From: Candidatus Nitrosotalea sp. TS
GTDB lineage: Archaea > Thermoproteota > Nitrososphaeria > Nitrososphaerales > Nitrosopumilaceae
DNA length: 64,000 nt
Assembly (NCBI RefSeq): GCF_011319465.1
Contig: NZ_RCMB01000002.1
Location: forward strand, 108,258-172,257
Direction: 5' to 3'
Shown: piece by piece, positions 47,263-54,400 of the stretch
Numbering within the stretch: the stretch's first letter is position 1
How the letters are laid out: the number at the start of each line of letters is the position of its first letter
The notes under the pieces: generated by a model
The model's input: the letters and a program-made list of their open reading frames with translations, nothing else
What the model was told of the DNA's origin: nothing
The model's database searches: none
Program-made: the position numbers and the translations under genes

Positions 47263-47793
47263 ATGAATTCAGCCAAGATGCGCCATAGAATGTTATACAT
47301 TGCACCACTGCACCTAGTCAGCAAACAACTGGGGGCTCCACTTGCAAAAGACCTGCAGGAAAAATATCATCAATCAAGTGCGCGAGTCATAGAAGGCGAC
47401 AGCGTCAAAGTTCTAAGAGGAGAATTCAAAGGAATTGAAGGAAAGGTTACAAACGTATCACCTCTGAAACGGGGAATTGCAATCGAGGGAATAAAGCGTG
47501 AAAAACTAAAGGGCGGAAACGTCGACATTTACATTCATCCATCTAACGTAATGATTACTGCTCTGAACTTGGACGACAAGTGGAGACAAAGCAGACTTGA
47601 CGGACAAAAACCAAAGACTGCAAAACCCAAAGTCGAGGAACCAAAAGAGACCAAGCCAAAAGAGGCTCCAAAGGAGAAAAAAGAGGAACCAAAAGAGCAG
47701 AAACCAAAACAAAAGGAAACAAAACCTGCTCCAAAAACTGCAAAGACAGATAAAGAGCAAAAATCTCCAAAATCAAAAAAGAGTGATAAATAA
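47263..47793 (+). CDS. rpl24: Ribosomal protein uL24 with long Lys/Glu tail
   Basis: 176 residues. The KOW core (SVKVLRGEFKGIEGKVTNVS) is normal up to about residue 105, followed by about 70 residues of low-complexity K/E/P sequence such as KPKVEEPKETKPKEAPKEKK, not needed in other archaea. Intact. The tail is probably disordered and may bind rRNA or other ribosome partners. Confidence 0.95.
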   Translation: MNSAKMRHRMLYIAPLHLVSKQLGAPLAKDLQEKYHQSSARVIEGDSVKVLRGEFKGIEGKVTNVSPLKRGIAIEGIKREKLKGGNVDIYIHPSNVMITALNLDDKWRQSRLDGQKPKTAKPKVEEPKETKPKEAPKEKKEEPKEQKPKQKETKPAPKTAKTDKEQKSPKSKKSDK

Positions 47794-48510
47794 TGGTTAG
47801 CATATCTGGAAGCAAGAAACTAAAAAGGCAAATGGCCCCGCTGTTCTGGGGAATTACAAGAAAGGACAAGAGATTTGTAGTTACAGTAAAGCCAGGTGGA
47901 CACAAAAAATCACTTTCCATTCCAACTGCAGTGTTTGTCAGAGATACGCTCAAGCTTGCAGATACCCTAAGAGAGGTCAAGTCTGTCATATATGGAGGAA
48001 AGATTCACAGTTGACGGAATTACACGCAAGTCACTTCACCACGGGGTAGGCCTGATGGATGTAATCGAACTGCAAGGTGTACCAGAAGTGTACCGACTAG
48101 TCCCAAAAGATCTTACAGTGCTCAAACCAATTACAATTAACGCATCTGAGAAAACAAAAAAACTGCTCAAGGTTACAAAAAAAGTCACAATCAAGGGCAA
48201 AAAAACACAGATAGGATTCCACGACGGACGAAACCTAATCTCTGACGCCAAAGTAAATGTCGGGGATACATGTCTAGTCCAGGTTCCAGAGACCAAGATT
48301 TTGGACGTGATAAAGCTCGAAAAAGGCGTACAGGTAATTGTGACAAGCGGTGTAAACGTAGGAAAGACGGGAAAAATTGCAGAAATTGAAGGGGGAACAT
48401 TCGTGTTACCGCAAAGAGCTTTGGTTGATATTGACGATAGACAAATTGAAATTCCATCTGACTTGGTCATGGCAGTTGGAAAGGACAAACCCGTGATACA
48501 AATCCAGTGA
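47793..48510 (+). CDS. rps4e: Ribosomal protein eS4 (one frameshift)
   Basis: About 238 residues. GSKKLKRQMAPLFWGITRKD starts it; at about 47997 an extra base interrupts GGKITVDGITRKSLHHGVGL. The KOW-like end GKTGKIAEIEGGTFVLPQRA is intact. Archaea/eukaryote-specific protein. Confidence 0.96.
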
Positions 48511-48515
48511 TAAAT

Positions 48516-49037
48516 ATGGCACAAAAAATGGAATCTCCAATGAAAAAAATAACAGTTGCAAAGGTAGTGCTAAACATGGGCGTTGGAAAATCAGGCGACC
48601 CAATAGAGAGGGCAAAGCGTGCATTACTGCAAATATCAGGCCAGCAACCAAACCCACGAGCCGCCAAAGCAACTCAAAGAGACTGGGGGGTGCACAAGGG
48701 AGAGCCAATCGGTGTTGCAGTAACAGTACGAAAGGCTCCAGCACTTGAATTGATAAAAAGACTGGTCACCGCAAAGGGAAGCCAGCTCAAGAGTTCATCA
48801 TTTGACGAATTTGGAAATGTCTCCTTTGGAATACGCGAGCACATTGATATTCCTGGAGTAAAGTATGATCCTGAAGTTGGAATCGTAGGGCTGAACATTA
48901 CCATATCACTTACAAGGCCAGGATTTAACATCAGGGTAAGAAGCAAGCACAAGGCAAGCATTGGTGTTAATCACATCATCACTTCAGAGCATGCAAAGGA
49001 ATTCATGGCACGAGAATTTGGAGTCCAAGTGATATAA
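48516..49037 (+). CDS. rpl5: Ribosomal protein uL5
   Basis: About 173 residues, ATG 48516 (a GTG at 48507 is the alternative). KITVAKVVLNMGVGKSGDPI and RAKRALLQISGQQPNPRAAK are typical. Binds 5S rRNA. Intact. Confidence 0.97.
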   Translation: MAQKMESPMKKITVAKVVLNMGVGKSGDPIERAKRALLQISGQQPNPRAAKATQRDWGVHKGEPIGVAVTVRKAPALELIKRLVTAKGSQLKSSSFDEFGNVSFGIREHIDIPGVKYDPEVGIVGLNITISLTRPGFNIRVRSKHKASIGVNHIITSEHAKEFMAREFGVQVI

Positions 49038-49038
49038 G

Positions 49039-49218
49039 ATGGCCAAGAATCGCGATTACAAGGTAACAGGAAGAAAGGAACACAAGTTTGGAAAAGGTTC
49101 CAGATGGTGCAAAAGATGCGGGGACTATAATGCTGTTATTCAAAAATACGACTTGACACTATGCAGACGATGTTTTCGGGAAGTAGCGGTTTCGCTGGGA
49201 TTTAACAAATTCAGGTAA
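49039..49218 (+). CDS. rps14: Ribosomal protein uS14, zinc type
   Basis: 59 residues, beginning MAKNRDYKVTGRKEHKFGKG, with zinc knuckles CKRC and CRRC separated by 15 residues. Starts one base after the rpl5 stop. Standard archaeal position. Intact. Confidence 0.96.
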   Translation: MAKNRDYKVTGRKEHKFGKGSRWCKRCGDYNAVIQKYDLTLCRRCFREVAVSLGFNKFR

Positions 49219-49223
49219 TAGAT

Positions 49224-49616
49224 ATGCCAACTACAAATATTTTAGCAAACTTGTTTGTCACGCTGTACAACAGCGAAACTCGAAGAAAGGGAGACTGTGT
49301 TGTGTTACCAACGTCAAAACTTGCAACTGAGGTGCTAAAGACGCTTCAGAACCATGATTACATCGGTGAGTTTGAGCACGTAGACGACAAAAGGGGAGGC
49401 AAATTCAAGATAGAGCTGCTTGCAAAGATAACAAAGTGCGGCGCAATCACGCCAAGATTCAAAGTAGACAAGGACGGATATGCAAAATGGGAGCAGCAGT
49501 ACCTGCCGTCATATTCTAGGGGTATGCTAATTGTCACAACAAACCAGGGTGTAATGTCACACCATGACGCAGTCACAAAGGGAATAGGGGGATTATTGAT
49601 AGGATATGTCTACTGA
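49224..49616 (+). CDS. rps8: Ribosomal protein uS8
   Basis: 130 residues. NILANLFVTLYNSETRRKGD, IELLAKITKCGAITPRFKVD and the final TTNQGVMSHHDAVTKGIGGL are typical. Intact; overlaps rpl6 by 11 bases. Confidence 0.97.
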   Translation: MPTTNILANLFVTLYNSETRRKGDCVVLPTSKLATEVLKTLQNHDYIGEFEHVDDKRGGKFKIELLAKITKCGAITPRFKVDKDGYAKWEQQYLPSYSRGMLIVTTNQGVMSHHDAVTKGIGGLLIGYVY

Positions 49617-50163
49617 GCAAGCTGAAATACATGAGGTAACAATTGAGATACCTGCCAAAGTCAAGGTATTTGAGCACCACCGGATTCTAGGTGTAGAGGG
49701 CCCTCTTGGCAAAACAAGAAAGAACTTCAAAAAGATTCCAATTGATATCAAGGTGGATGAAAAAAGCATAATGCTAAAATCACAAGGTACAAGAAAACGC
49801 GACTATGCAATCTTCAAGACTGCAGAATCACTTGTAAATACCCTGATCAAGGGAGTGCAGACTGGTTACACATTTAAGATGAAAATTGTCTATGCACACT
49901 TTCCAATCACAGTCAAGGTAAAAGATGGAAACATACATGTAGAGAATTTCCAGGGAGAGCGTGCAGCTAGAGTGTCCAAAATATTTGGTGCAACAAAGGT
50001 TGTATCAAAAGGAGATGATGTCGTCATTACAGGTCCTGTGCTGACTGATGTTTCACAAACATGTGCAAGCCTTCAGCAAAACACCAAGGTCAAAAACAAG
50101 GACTCGAGAGTTTTTCTTGACGGCATTTATCTTTTTGAAAAACAAGACGGCATCGAAAAGTAA
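49606..50163 (+). CDS. rpl6: Ribosomal protein uL6
   Basis: 185 residues. VEGPLGKTRKNFKKIPIDIK, KGVQTGYTFKMKIVYAHFPI and KNKDSRVFLDGIYLFEKQDG are standard for archaeal L6. Intact. Last gene of the ribosomal run; rpl32e and later genes of the usual archaeal operon do not follow. Confidence 0.97.
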   Translation: MSTEQAEIHEVTIEIPAKVKVFEHHRILGVEGPLGKTRKNFKKIPIDIKVDEKSIMLKSQGTRKRDYAIFKTAESLVNTLIKGVQTGYTFKMKIVYAHFPITVKVKDGNIHVENFQGERAARVSKIFGATKVVSKGDDVVITGPVLTDVSQTCASLQQNTKVKNKDSRVFLDGIYLFEKQDGIEK

Positions 50164-50208
50164 TTTTCAGCAAAGAATAAATCCGCTTATCCTACGAACA
50201 AGTTTGGT

Positions 50209-50282
50209 GCCGCCCTAGCTCAGCGTGGTAGAGCAGCTGGCTGTTAACCAGCGGGTCGCCAGTTCAAGTCTGGCGGGCGGCG
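50209..50282 (+). tRNA. tRNA-Asn (anticodon GTT)
   Basis: Acceptor GCCGCCC/GGGCGGC, anticodon stem GCTGG/CCAGC enclosing loop CTGTTAA (GTT), T arm GCCAG-TTCAAGT-CTGGC. No intron, CCA not encoded. It stands 45 bases after rpl6 and at the edge of an accessory stretch. Confidence 0.95.
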
Positions 50283-50290
50283 CTTTAATA

Positions 50291-50316
50291 TTTCTAAATT
50301 CGAATTCTGAAACATT
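50291..50316. repeat. Palindromic repeat copy 1 (core AAATTCGAATT)
   Basis: TTTCTAAATTCGAATTCTGA then AACATT. The TTTC...GAAA arms and AATTCGAATT centre form a palindrome. Four related copies lie at 50291, 50372, 53250 and 54357. Confidence 0.6.
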
Positions 50317-50371
50317 ATTTTTTGCACCTTGGAACCATGGTATAATGAATTGCCATGTTTGGGATATGATA

Positions 50372-50397
50372 TTTCTAAATTCGAATTGTGAAACATT
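50372..50397. repeat. Palindromic repeat copy 2
   Basis: TTTCTAAATTCGAATTGTGA then AACATT, 81 bases after copy 1 and differing from it at one base of the core. The 81-base spacing and matching upstream word atat suggest a small duplication. Confidence 0.6.
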
Positions 50398-50484
50398 GTA
50401 TTACGATCACGCTTTGGTTTATTCTGTTAGACTAGATAGATCTAATACTGATCGCTACATAACCACATATGCAGGAGGTCCGCA

Positions 50485-50742
50485 TTGGCCAGAACAAGAC
50501 GCGCAAATAGGTATTGTGTGGATTGTGGGGGAAGACTAGTTTACTACCCCCGCCTTTCGAATCCAAAAGCTCCCAATGAATACAGGGTTCTGGTCTACGC
50601 ATGCCCCGACTGCACTAAAGATTTTGATAAACCAAAGATGTTCTCAATCAAAAGAAATGTGGTTGACGAGCCGCTGGAGACAGTGGAAATAGAGATAGTC
50701 CAGGCAAGGGAAAAGGTTCCAGAGGCCATCAAATCCGTGTAA
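50485..50742 (+). CDS. Zinc-ribbon hypothetical protein, 85 aa
   Basis: TTG start at 50485. NRYCVDCGGRLVYYPRLSNP then VYACPDCTKDFDKPKMFSIK: two Cys pairs in a zinc ribbon about 25 residues apart. Basic N-terminus. Acts probably as a nucleic-acid- or protein-binding module. Not one of the ribosomal zinc proteins I know. Intact. Confidence 0.6.
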   Translation: MARTRRANRYCVDCGGRLVYYPRLSNPKAPNEYRVLVYACPDCTKDFDKPKMFSIKRNVVDEPLETVEIEIVQAREKVPEAIKSV

Positions 50743-50795
50743 ACCTTAGGGCAAAAAGACTAAGTGCGACCAGGAAAATAATACACTGAAAAAAG

Positions 50796-51121
50796 ATGCG
50801 TATCTTCTATACTCAAAAACTAGAATCCCTGCTTGAAAAAATAGAGCTTACCGACTGGCGGCAAAGACTACGAGAGCCACTCACGTGTAACGAGCAGTCC
50901 TTGTCTGACAATTGGAAGTTCTGTGCACTAGGAGAAAGAATGAGGAGGGAGGGGCGTGATATTGACAAGGTAAAGGATCTCACACCAGAGGCCATAAAAT
51001 TGGGGTTTAGTTTTGCAACTGCAGTCAAGCGCAGGGACAGTACGATGCACTTGAAATCTTGGAGCAAATTGAAAAACTGCCATCGATATGGCACGACCCT
51101 GGTGGCTCCATTTCTGCATGA
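50796..51121 (+). CDS. Hypothetical protein, about 108 aa (frameshifted)
   Basis: KLESLLEKIELTDWRQRLRE and NEQSLSDNWKFCALGERMRR in one frame; after an indel near 51030 the end reads QYDALEILEQIEKLPSIWHD. A helical cytosolic protein without known motifs. Family unknown. Confidence 0.5.
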
Positions 51122-51585
51122 TTTTTGTACCATTTATTTTCTAAAATTTTTGGCAACCTGGGTTATAGTCTGACATGCCGACTTGAAAAATTACAGTTTT
51201 TTTGGATGTCAAAATGTGGTGATATTTTCTACCTTTTTTTGCAAAAAAATAGCCAAAAAATGGGGGTTGAACTTTTAGCCATGCCACAAGAAGAAAAGCA
51301 AACTCTTACCGGGTAATGGGGGTGTTTTGACCCTTGGCTGCCATATGTACGCACAAGTGTTAAACCCCCCCAAAAAATGGCACTTTATGAAAAAATCACC
51401 TTCTTCGCGGTATGGGAAAAATAAGCGGGGGTTTAACCTTTGAGCATCAAACTCACAAAAAATTATTTTTCCAAAAATAGACCATTTTAGACCATTTATT
51501 GATGTAATGGACCCAAAGTTTGGGCAAGTTTTGGGGCAAATAGGGGGGTAAAAATAACCCCAAATGTGTCCAAGAATTGAATAAC
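51122..51585. other. Low-complexity non-coding stretch with G-runs
   Basis: 464 bases without a convincing gene. It is rich in A runs, T runs and G runs; the word GGGGGTTnAAC occurs at 51262 and 51427 and in reverse complement at about 51359. May be an eroded mobile region. Several long minus-strand frames across it look accidental. Confidence 0.4.
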
Positions 51586-51705
51586 ATGGTTCTTTGCCAC
51601 AAATGTTCTGACGAAAAGCATGGGGAATGCATGGGAAAAGCAGGCATGTTTGAGTGCGACTGTGAACCTGTGCAAGCAAATAATAGCGCAAATACTGGAT
51701 TCTGA
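51586..51705 (+). CDS. Mini cysteine-rich protein, 39 aa
   Basis: MVLCHKCSDEKHGECMGKAG then MFECDCEPVQANNSANTGF. Six of the first 26 residues are Cys or His (CHKC, HGEC, CDC), suggesting a compact zinc or iron-sulfur site. ATG start, clean stop. No family recognised. Confidence 0.45.
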   Translation: MVLCHKCSDEKHGECMGKAGMFECDCEPVQANNSANTGF

Positions 51706-51751
51706 ATAACATGCATTTTTGAACTGCTTATATGACATATCATGCATAGAC

Positions 51752-52125
51752 TTGAATCCATTGCCAGATATTGATGATGTAACAAAGGCCAAGATAGTCC
51801 AGATGATTCTAGATGGAGCTACCGAATCTGCCCTTGAAAAGCTAAGTGGAATTTATCGGGTAGAAACACCGAAAATAGCGGTTGGTACAATTCAAGGGAA
51901 AAAGAAGAACCGTATATGCAGTATATGTTCCTGCAGAAAAGAAGATTTATGCGCTAAACTCTGACATTTTCTGCAATCCGTTTGTTATCTTGCACGAGTA
52001 TTATCACCATATTCGCTCAAAGCTTGGGGTGCACAAGGGCTCAGAAAAACATGCCAATATGTATGCCAAGGAGTTTCATTGACTCTTACACTGGGATAGT
52101 AAAGGCTGGAATGAAAGCAGGCTAG
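51752..52125 (+). CDS. Small HExxH protein, putative metallopeptidase (frameshifted)
   Basis: About 124 residues. Start is a TTG at 51752, 25 bases after a TATA-like ttatatgac; 51719 is the longer option. After frame breaks near 51890 and 52078, the protein contains ILHEYYHHIRSKLGVHKGSE: an HExxH zinc motif with a following glutamate (KEF) that would make a gluzincin-like minimal protease. The rest is unlike any family I know. Activity is unproven. Confidence 0.5.
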
Positions 52126-52205
52126 GTTTTTTGGATTTTTGCTATTTGAGCATTAAGTCTATTGTGGCATACTTCTGGGAATTATTCGGTGCATTCGGGG
52201 TTTGT

Positions 52206-52844
52206 CTATCCGCTAGGAGAACGCATCTCTTTAGCAAATCCTTTGCCCATAACTTCTACTAAGAAAGCAATTATTTCCTTTTGCTCCTTCTTATATTCAG
52301 GGTATATGTCAAAAGCCATCCATTTTTCAATTACTCTCCTTCCGAGATAACCAAATGTTATGAATGTAAGAGGAATAACTAAAATTAACGGTAATAGAAA
52401 GTATCGTATTAGTTTTAATGAAAAACTAAGGCGGGAGTTATTCTTAACAGATAATTTCTTTACCCATCTTGCAATATTTTTAATTAATTTTGCCGTACTA
52501 TCAGGATCATTCTTTTGATTCTTTGCAATTTCTACCGTAAATCTTACTGCACTTAATGGAACAATCATCACGTACCCATTAAGCTCAAGATATGCTATAG
52601 TTGCAAGTAACGCTGTTCTCTTATTCCCATCATAGAAGGGATGCATTCGTATTATTCCTTCTAACAAACTAGCTGCTTTTGTAAAAATATCATTATATGG
52701 TATGAATGTACCATAGAATTTTTGTTTCGGTCTATCGGCTATTGCTTGAACTAATCCAAGATCTTTTACTCCTGTAAATACTTTGAATCTCTCTTCAACT
52801 ATGTGATGGAGATATAGTAAATCATCTGAGGTTAATTCTTCCAT
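52206..52844 (-). CDS. Fic/Doc-family toxin with membrane tail, 212 aa
   Basis: The N-terminal Fic/Doc domain has RMHPFYDGNKRTALLATIAY, the active-site motif HPFxDGNKR. The C-terminal part has one hydrophobic helix (FLLPLILVIPLTFITFGYL) and a charged end (YKKEQKEIIAFLVEVMG), which is unusual for Doc. Catalyses transfer of AMP or phosphate to a target protein. A 38-residue gene overlaps its start, in the position of an antitoxin. Confidence 0.85.
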   Translation of the reverse strand: MEELTSDDLLYLHHIVEERFKVFTGVKDLGLVQAIADRPKQKFYGTFIPYNDIFTKAASLLEGIIRMHPFYDGNKRTALLATIAYLELNGYVMIVPLSAVRFTVEIAKNQKNDPDSTAKLIKNIARWVKKLSVKNNSRLSFSLKLIRYFLLPLILVIPLTFITFGYLGRRVIEKWMAFDIYPEYKKEQKEIIAFLVEVMGKGFAKEMRSPSG

Positions 52845-52960
52845 TAGATTTCTGCTAATCTATCAAATACTACCTTATTCTTATCGATAGCTTCTTTGAC
52901 TATAGATTTCAAAATTTCTCTCTTTTTTTCTTCTGTCATACTGCTGTTACCACGTAACAT
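52844..52960 (-). CDS. Small putative antitoxin for the Fic/Doc protein, 38 aa
   Basis: From the ATG at 52960: MLRGNSSMTEEKKREILKSI then VKEAIDKNKVVFDRLAEI. A charged helix resembling the short antitoxin helix of Phd-like partners. The stop (TAA) shares one base with the Doc start (TAATG), a typical toxin-antitoxin arrangement. Not recognised as a Phd fold by DNA-binding residues; could also be a Fic-inhibiting helix, although no (S/T)xxxE(G/N) motif is seen. Confidence 0.6.
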   Translation of the reverse strand: MLRGNSSMTEEKKREILKSIVKEAIDKNKVVFDRLAEI

Positions 52961-52971
52961 ACTACGTATTT
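52946..52971. promoter_or_regulatory. Tandem repeat/dyad at the antitoxin start
   Basis: On the minus strand, TACGTAGTATGT is followed by TACGTGGTAACA, a near-direct repeat, and each half has its own dyad (ATACGTAGTAT; GTTAC-GTG-GTAAC). The start codon lies inside. Possibly the operator of the toxin-antitoxin operon. Confidence 0.4.
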
Positions 52972-52998
52972 CAATTATTTAAAAACCCTTGTATGGTT

Positions 52999-53232
52999 TT
53001 AGATGTGAAAATCGTGAATGAAAATTATGTTAATTACATTATTTAAAGCGGTTTCGTGAGGCAAGTTTGATAGCGTTTCAATCTTATTCTGTCCTAAATT
53101 CAATCTAATTCCCACTTCTTCCGTAGGTGTTTTCTTGATACTTCCATGCTCACGAATAAAATTATAATGAATCCAAGTCTGGCTTCTTGATGCAAATTTT
53201 AAACCAAAATGATCACATGTTTTTACCCTCAC
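52999..53232 (-). pseudogene. Relic of a DDE transposase C-terminus
   Basis: 77 codons: SQTWIHYNFIREHGSIKKTP followed by TEEVGIRLNLGQNKIETL. This resembles the C-terminal end of IS6/DDE-type transposases (YNFxRxHxSLxGKTPAExxGIxLxLGxNK). The catalytic N-terminal part is missing and no terminal repeats are visible around it, so it is a fragment. It shows that elements of this kind were active here. Confidence 0.6.
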
Positions 53233-53249
53233 ACTAATTAGGAACGATA

Positions 53250-53271
53250 TTTCAAAATTCGAATATGGAAA
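53250..53271. repeat. Palindromic repeat copy 3
   Basis: TTTCAAAATTCGAATATGGA then AA, sharing the AAATTCGAAT core and TTTC/GAAA arms with the other copies. It overlaps the ATG at 53265, which suggests a regulatory function on that gene. Confidence 0.5.
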
Positions 53272-53606
53272 GATATGAAATCAAGCTCTTGGTATCAAAA
53301 AAGCCAACAGATGCACAGGCAAGAAAAATCCAGGAGCACTTTGCGGAAATTCCACTAGAAGAGATACTGGCAGGACTGCACTTTGCAAAAAGCAGGTGGA
53401 CTGCAAAGGACGCAGGAGTTCTAAAAGTAGGGAGAAAAAGCATAATCAAAAAAGAGATTCACTCTGTTACATCAGAGCAGGCACAATGGAGACTGAAAAA
53501 CTGGAAGACAATGATTGCAAATTACAGAAGGCTTGGATACAGCTATCCTACAATATCTCGTATAAAGCGACACTTTGCAGAAATAAGCAAAAAGCGCTCT
53601 AAATAG
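53265..53606 (+). CDS. Hypothetical protein, 113 aa
   Basis: A basic, helical protein with QARKIQEHFAEIPLEEILAG and YRRLGYSYPTISRIKRHFAE, the second segment resembling an HTH. No cysteine cluster. ATG overlaps a palindromic repeat. Its end overlaps the convergent cdvB end by eight bases. Could bind DNA, not shown. Confidence 0.55.
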   Translation: MERYEIKLLVSKKPTDAQARKIQEHFAEIPLEEILAGLHFAKSRWTAKDAGVLKVGRKSIIKKEIHSVTSEQAQWRLKNWKTMIANYRRLGYSYPTISRIKRHFAEISKKRSK

Positions 53607-54256
53607 TGGCTTGCGCTTTTGCCGTAGAAGGCAAGTTGGGCGGAAGGTCGGGGAGTGTCTGTCTGACATGGCCTTCCAGCACCGCTTGCGCTTCTTCAAG
53701 AATTTGGCTTGTCTCAGAGCTTGTCGTATCGACAACAAATTGGCTGTCTGCGTTGACTGAAGAGCCTGCCATGATATCTCCTAGAATACTTGACAGGTCC
53801 TGCATTGACGAGCTTGCCTCAGGCATAAGTCCGCTCAAACTGGTTCCTAGGCCCTTTATGACGGACATGCATGGGCTCAGCGTGACTACCACGTCGCCAA
53901 GCTCTGATAATGTGTTTAGTCTAATCTGGATCTGCTCCATGGCTAATTTTGCACCTGTTACCATGTTGTTCATCTTTCTTATCTCATGTAGTTCTGTGGC
54001 ATATGCGTTAGAATACTGCTTGTTGTGATTTCGTACTGCGTCTACAACTTTTTTGAAAATATAATCATCTTTTTCCTTTAGTTTTCGTGAAATAGAGTCA
54101 AGTTTTGATACCTGGAGCTGCAGCCTTTTTTGTGCCTCATCAATCTTTGGCCTGAGAGGGGGCATCTGGCTTTACCTTATCCATTACCTTCTGGGATATG
54201 CTTTCCTTCTGAGTGTTCCATTTTGCTGCAAAGTTCATGATTTTTGACTGTGCCAT
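53599..54256 (-). CDS. cdvB: CdvB/ESCRT-III family protein (one frameshift)
   Basis: About 218 residues, all helical. AQSKIMNFAAKWNTQKESIS, then LQLQVSKLDSISRKLKEKDD, and EIRKMNNMVTGAKLAMEQIQ, TLSELGDVVVTLSPCMSVIK follow the Snf7/Vps2 helix arrangement seen in thaumarchaeal CdvB paralogues. A C-run (gccccct) near 54165 has one extra base, breaking the frame after KVKPDAP. Forms membrane-constricting filaments in cell division. No C-terminal winged-helix domain is seen. Could be a CdvB1/B2-type paralogue. Confidence 0.85.
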
Positions 54257-54296
54257 GATCTGAATAGGCGCTTTAAACATTCATGTTCTGTGTATG

Positions 54297-54332
54297 GGTG
54301 TAACTGCAGTGACACCTTGCAGTGGTTACACC
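54297..54332. promoter_or_regulatory. Inverted repeat upstream of cdvB
   Basis: Arms GGTGTAAC (54297-54304) and GTTACACC (54325-54332) with inner TGCAG words give a long imperfect hairpin about 40-75 bases upstream of the cdvB start. Located between cdvB and the end of the thioredoxin gene. Either a terminator of that gene or a cdvB control site. Confidence 0.4.
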
Positions 54333-54356
54333 TGTGATTTGCCATCCTTGATAATG

Positions 54357-54386
54357 AATGTTTCAAAATTCGAATTTAGAAACATT
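54357..54386. repeat. Palindromic repeat copy 4, complete 30-bp form
   Basis: AATGTTTC and GAAACATT arms are perfect around a centre with AATTCGAATT. This copy shows the full element. It lies just beyond the 3' end of the thioredoxin gene. Confidence 0.6.
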
Positions 54387-54400
54387 AGTTATCGATATAG

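Noticed and set aside
47793..48510. Two separate S4e-like genes
   Set aside because: The two frames join at GGKI/TVDGITRK with a one-base excess and together make the standard length.
50209..50282. Proven attachment site at tRNA-Asn
   Set aside because: No second copy of the tRNA 3' end or integrase gene is in the window, so integration here is only suggested.
51275..51792. Overlapping minus-strand frames of about 100-145 codons
   Set aside because: They lie in low-complexity sequence, have no motif and conflict with the better supported small plus-strand Cys-rich frame.
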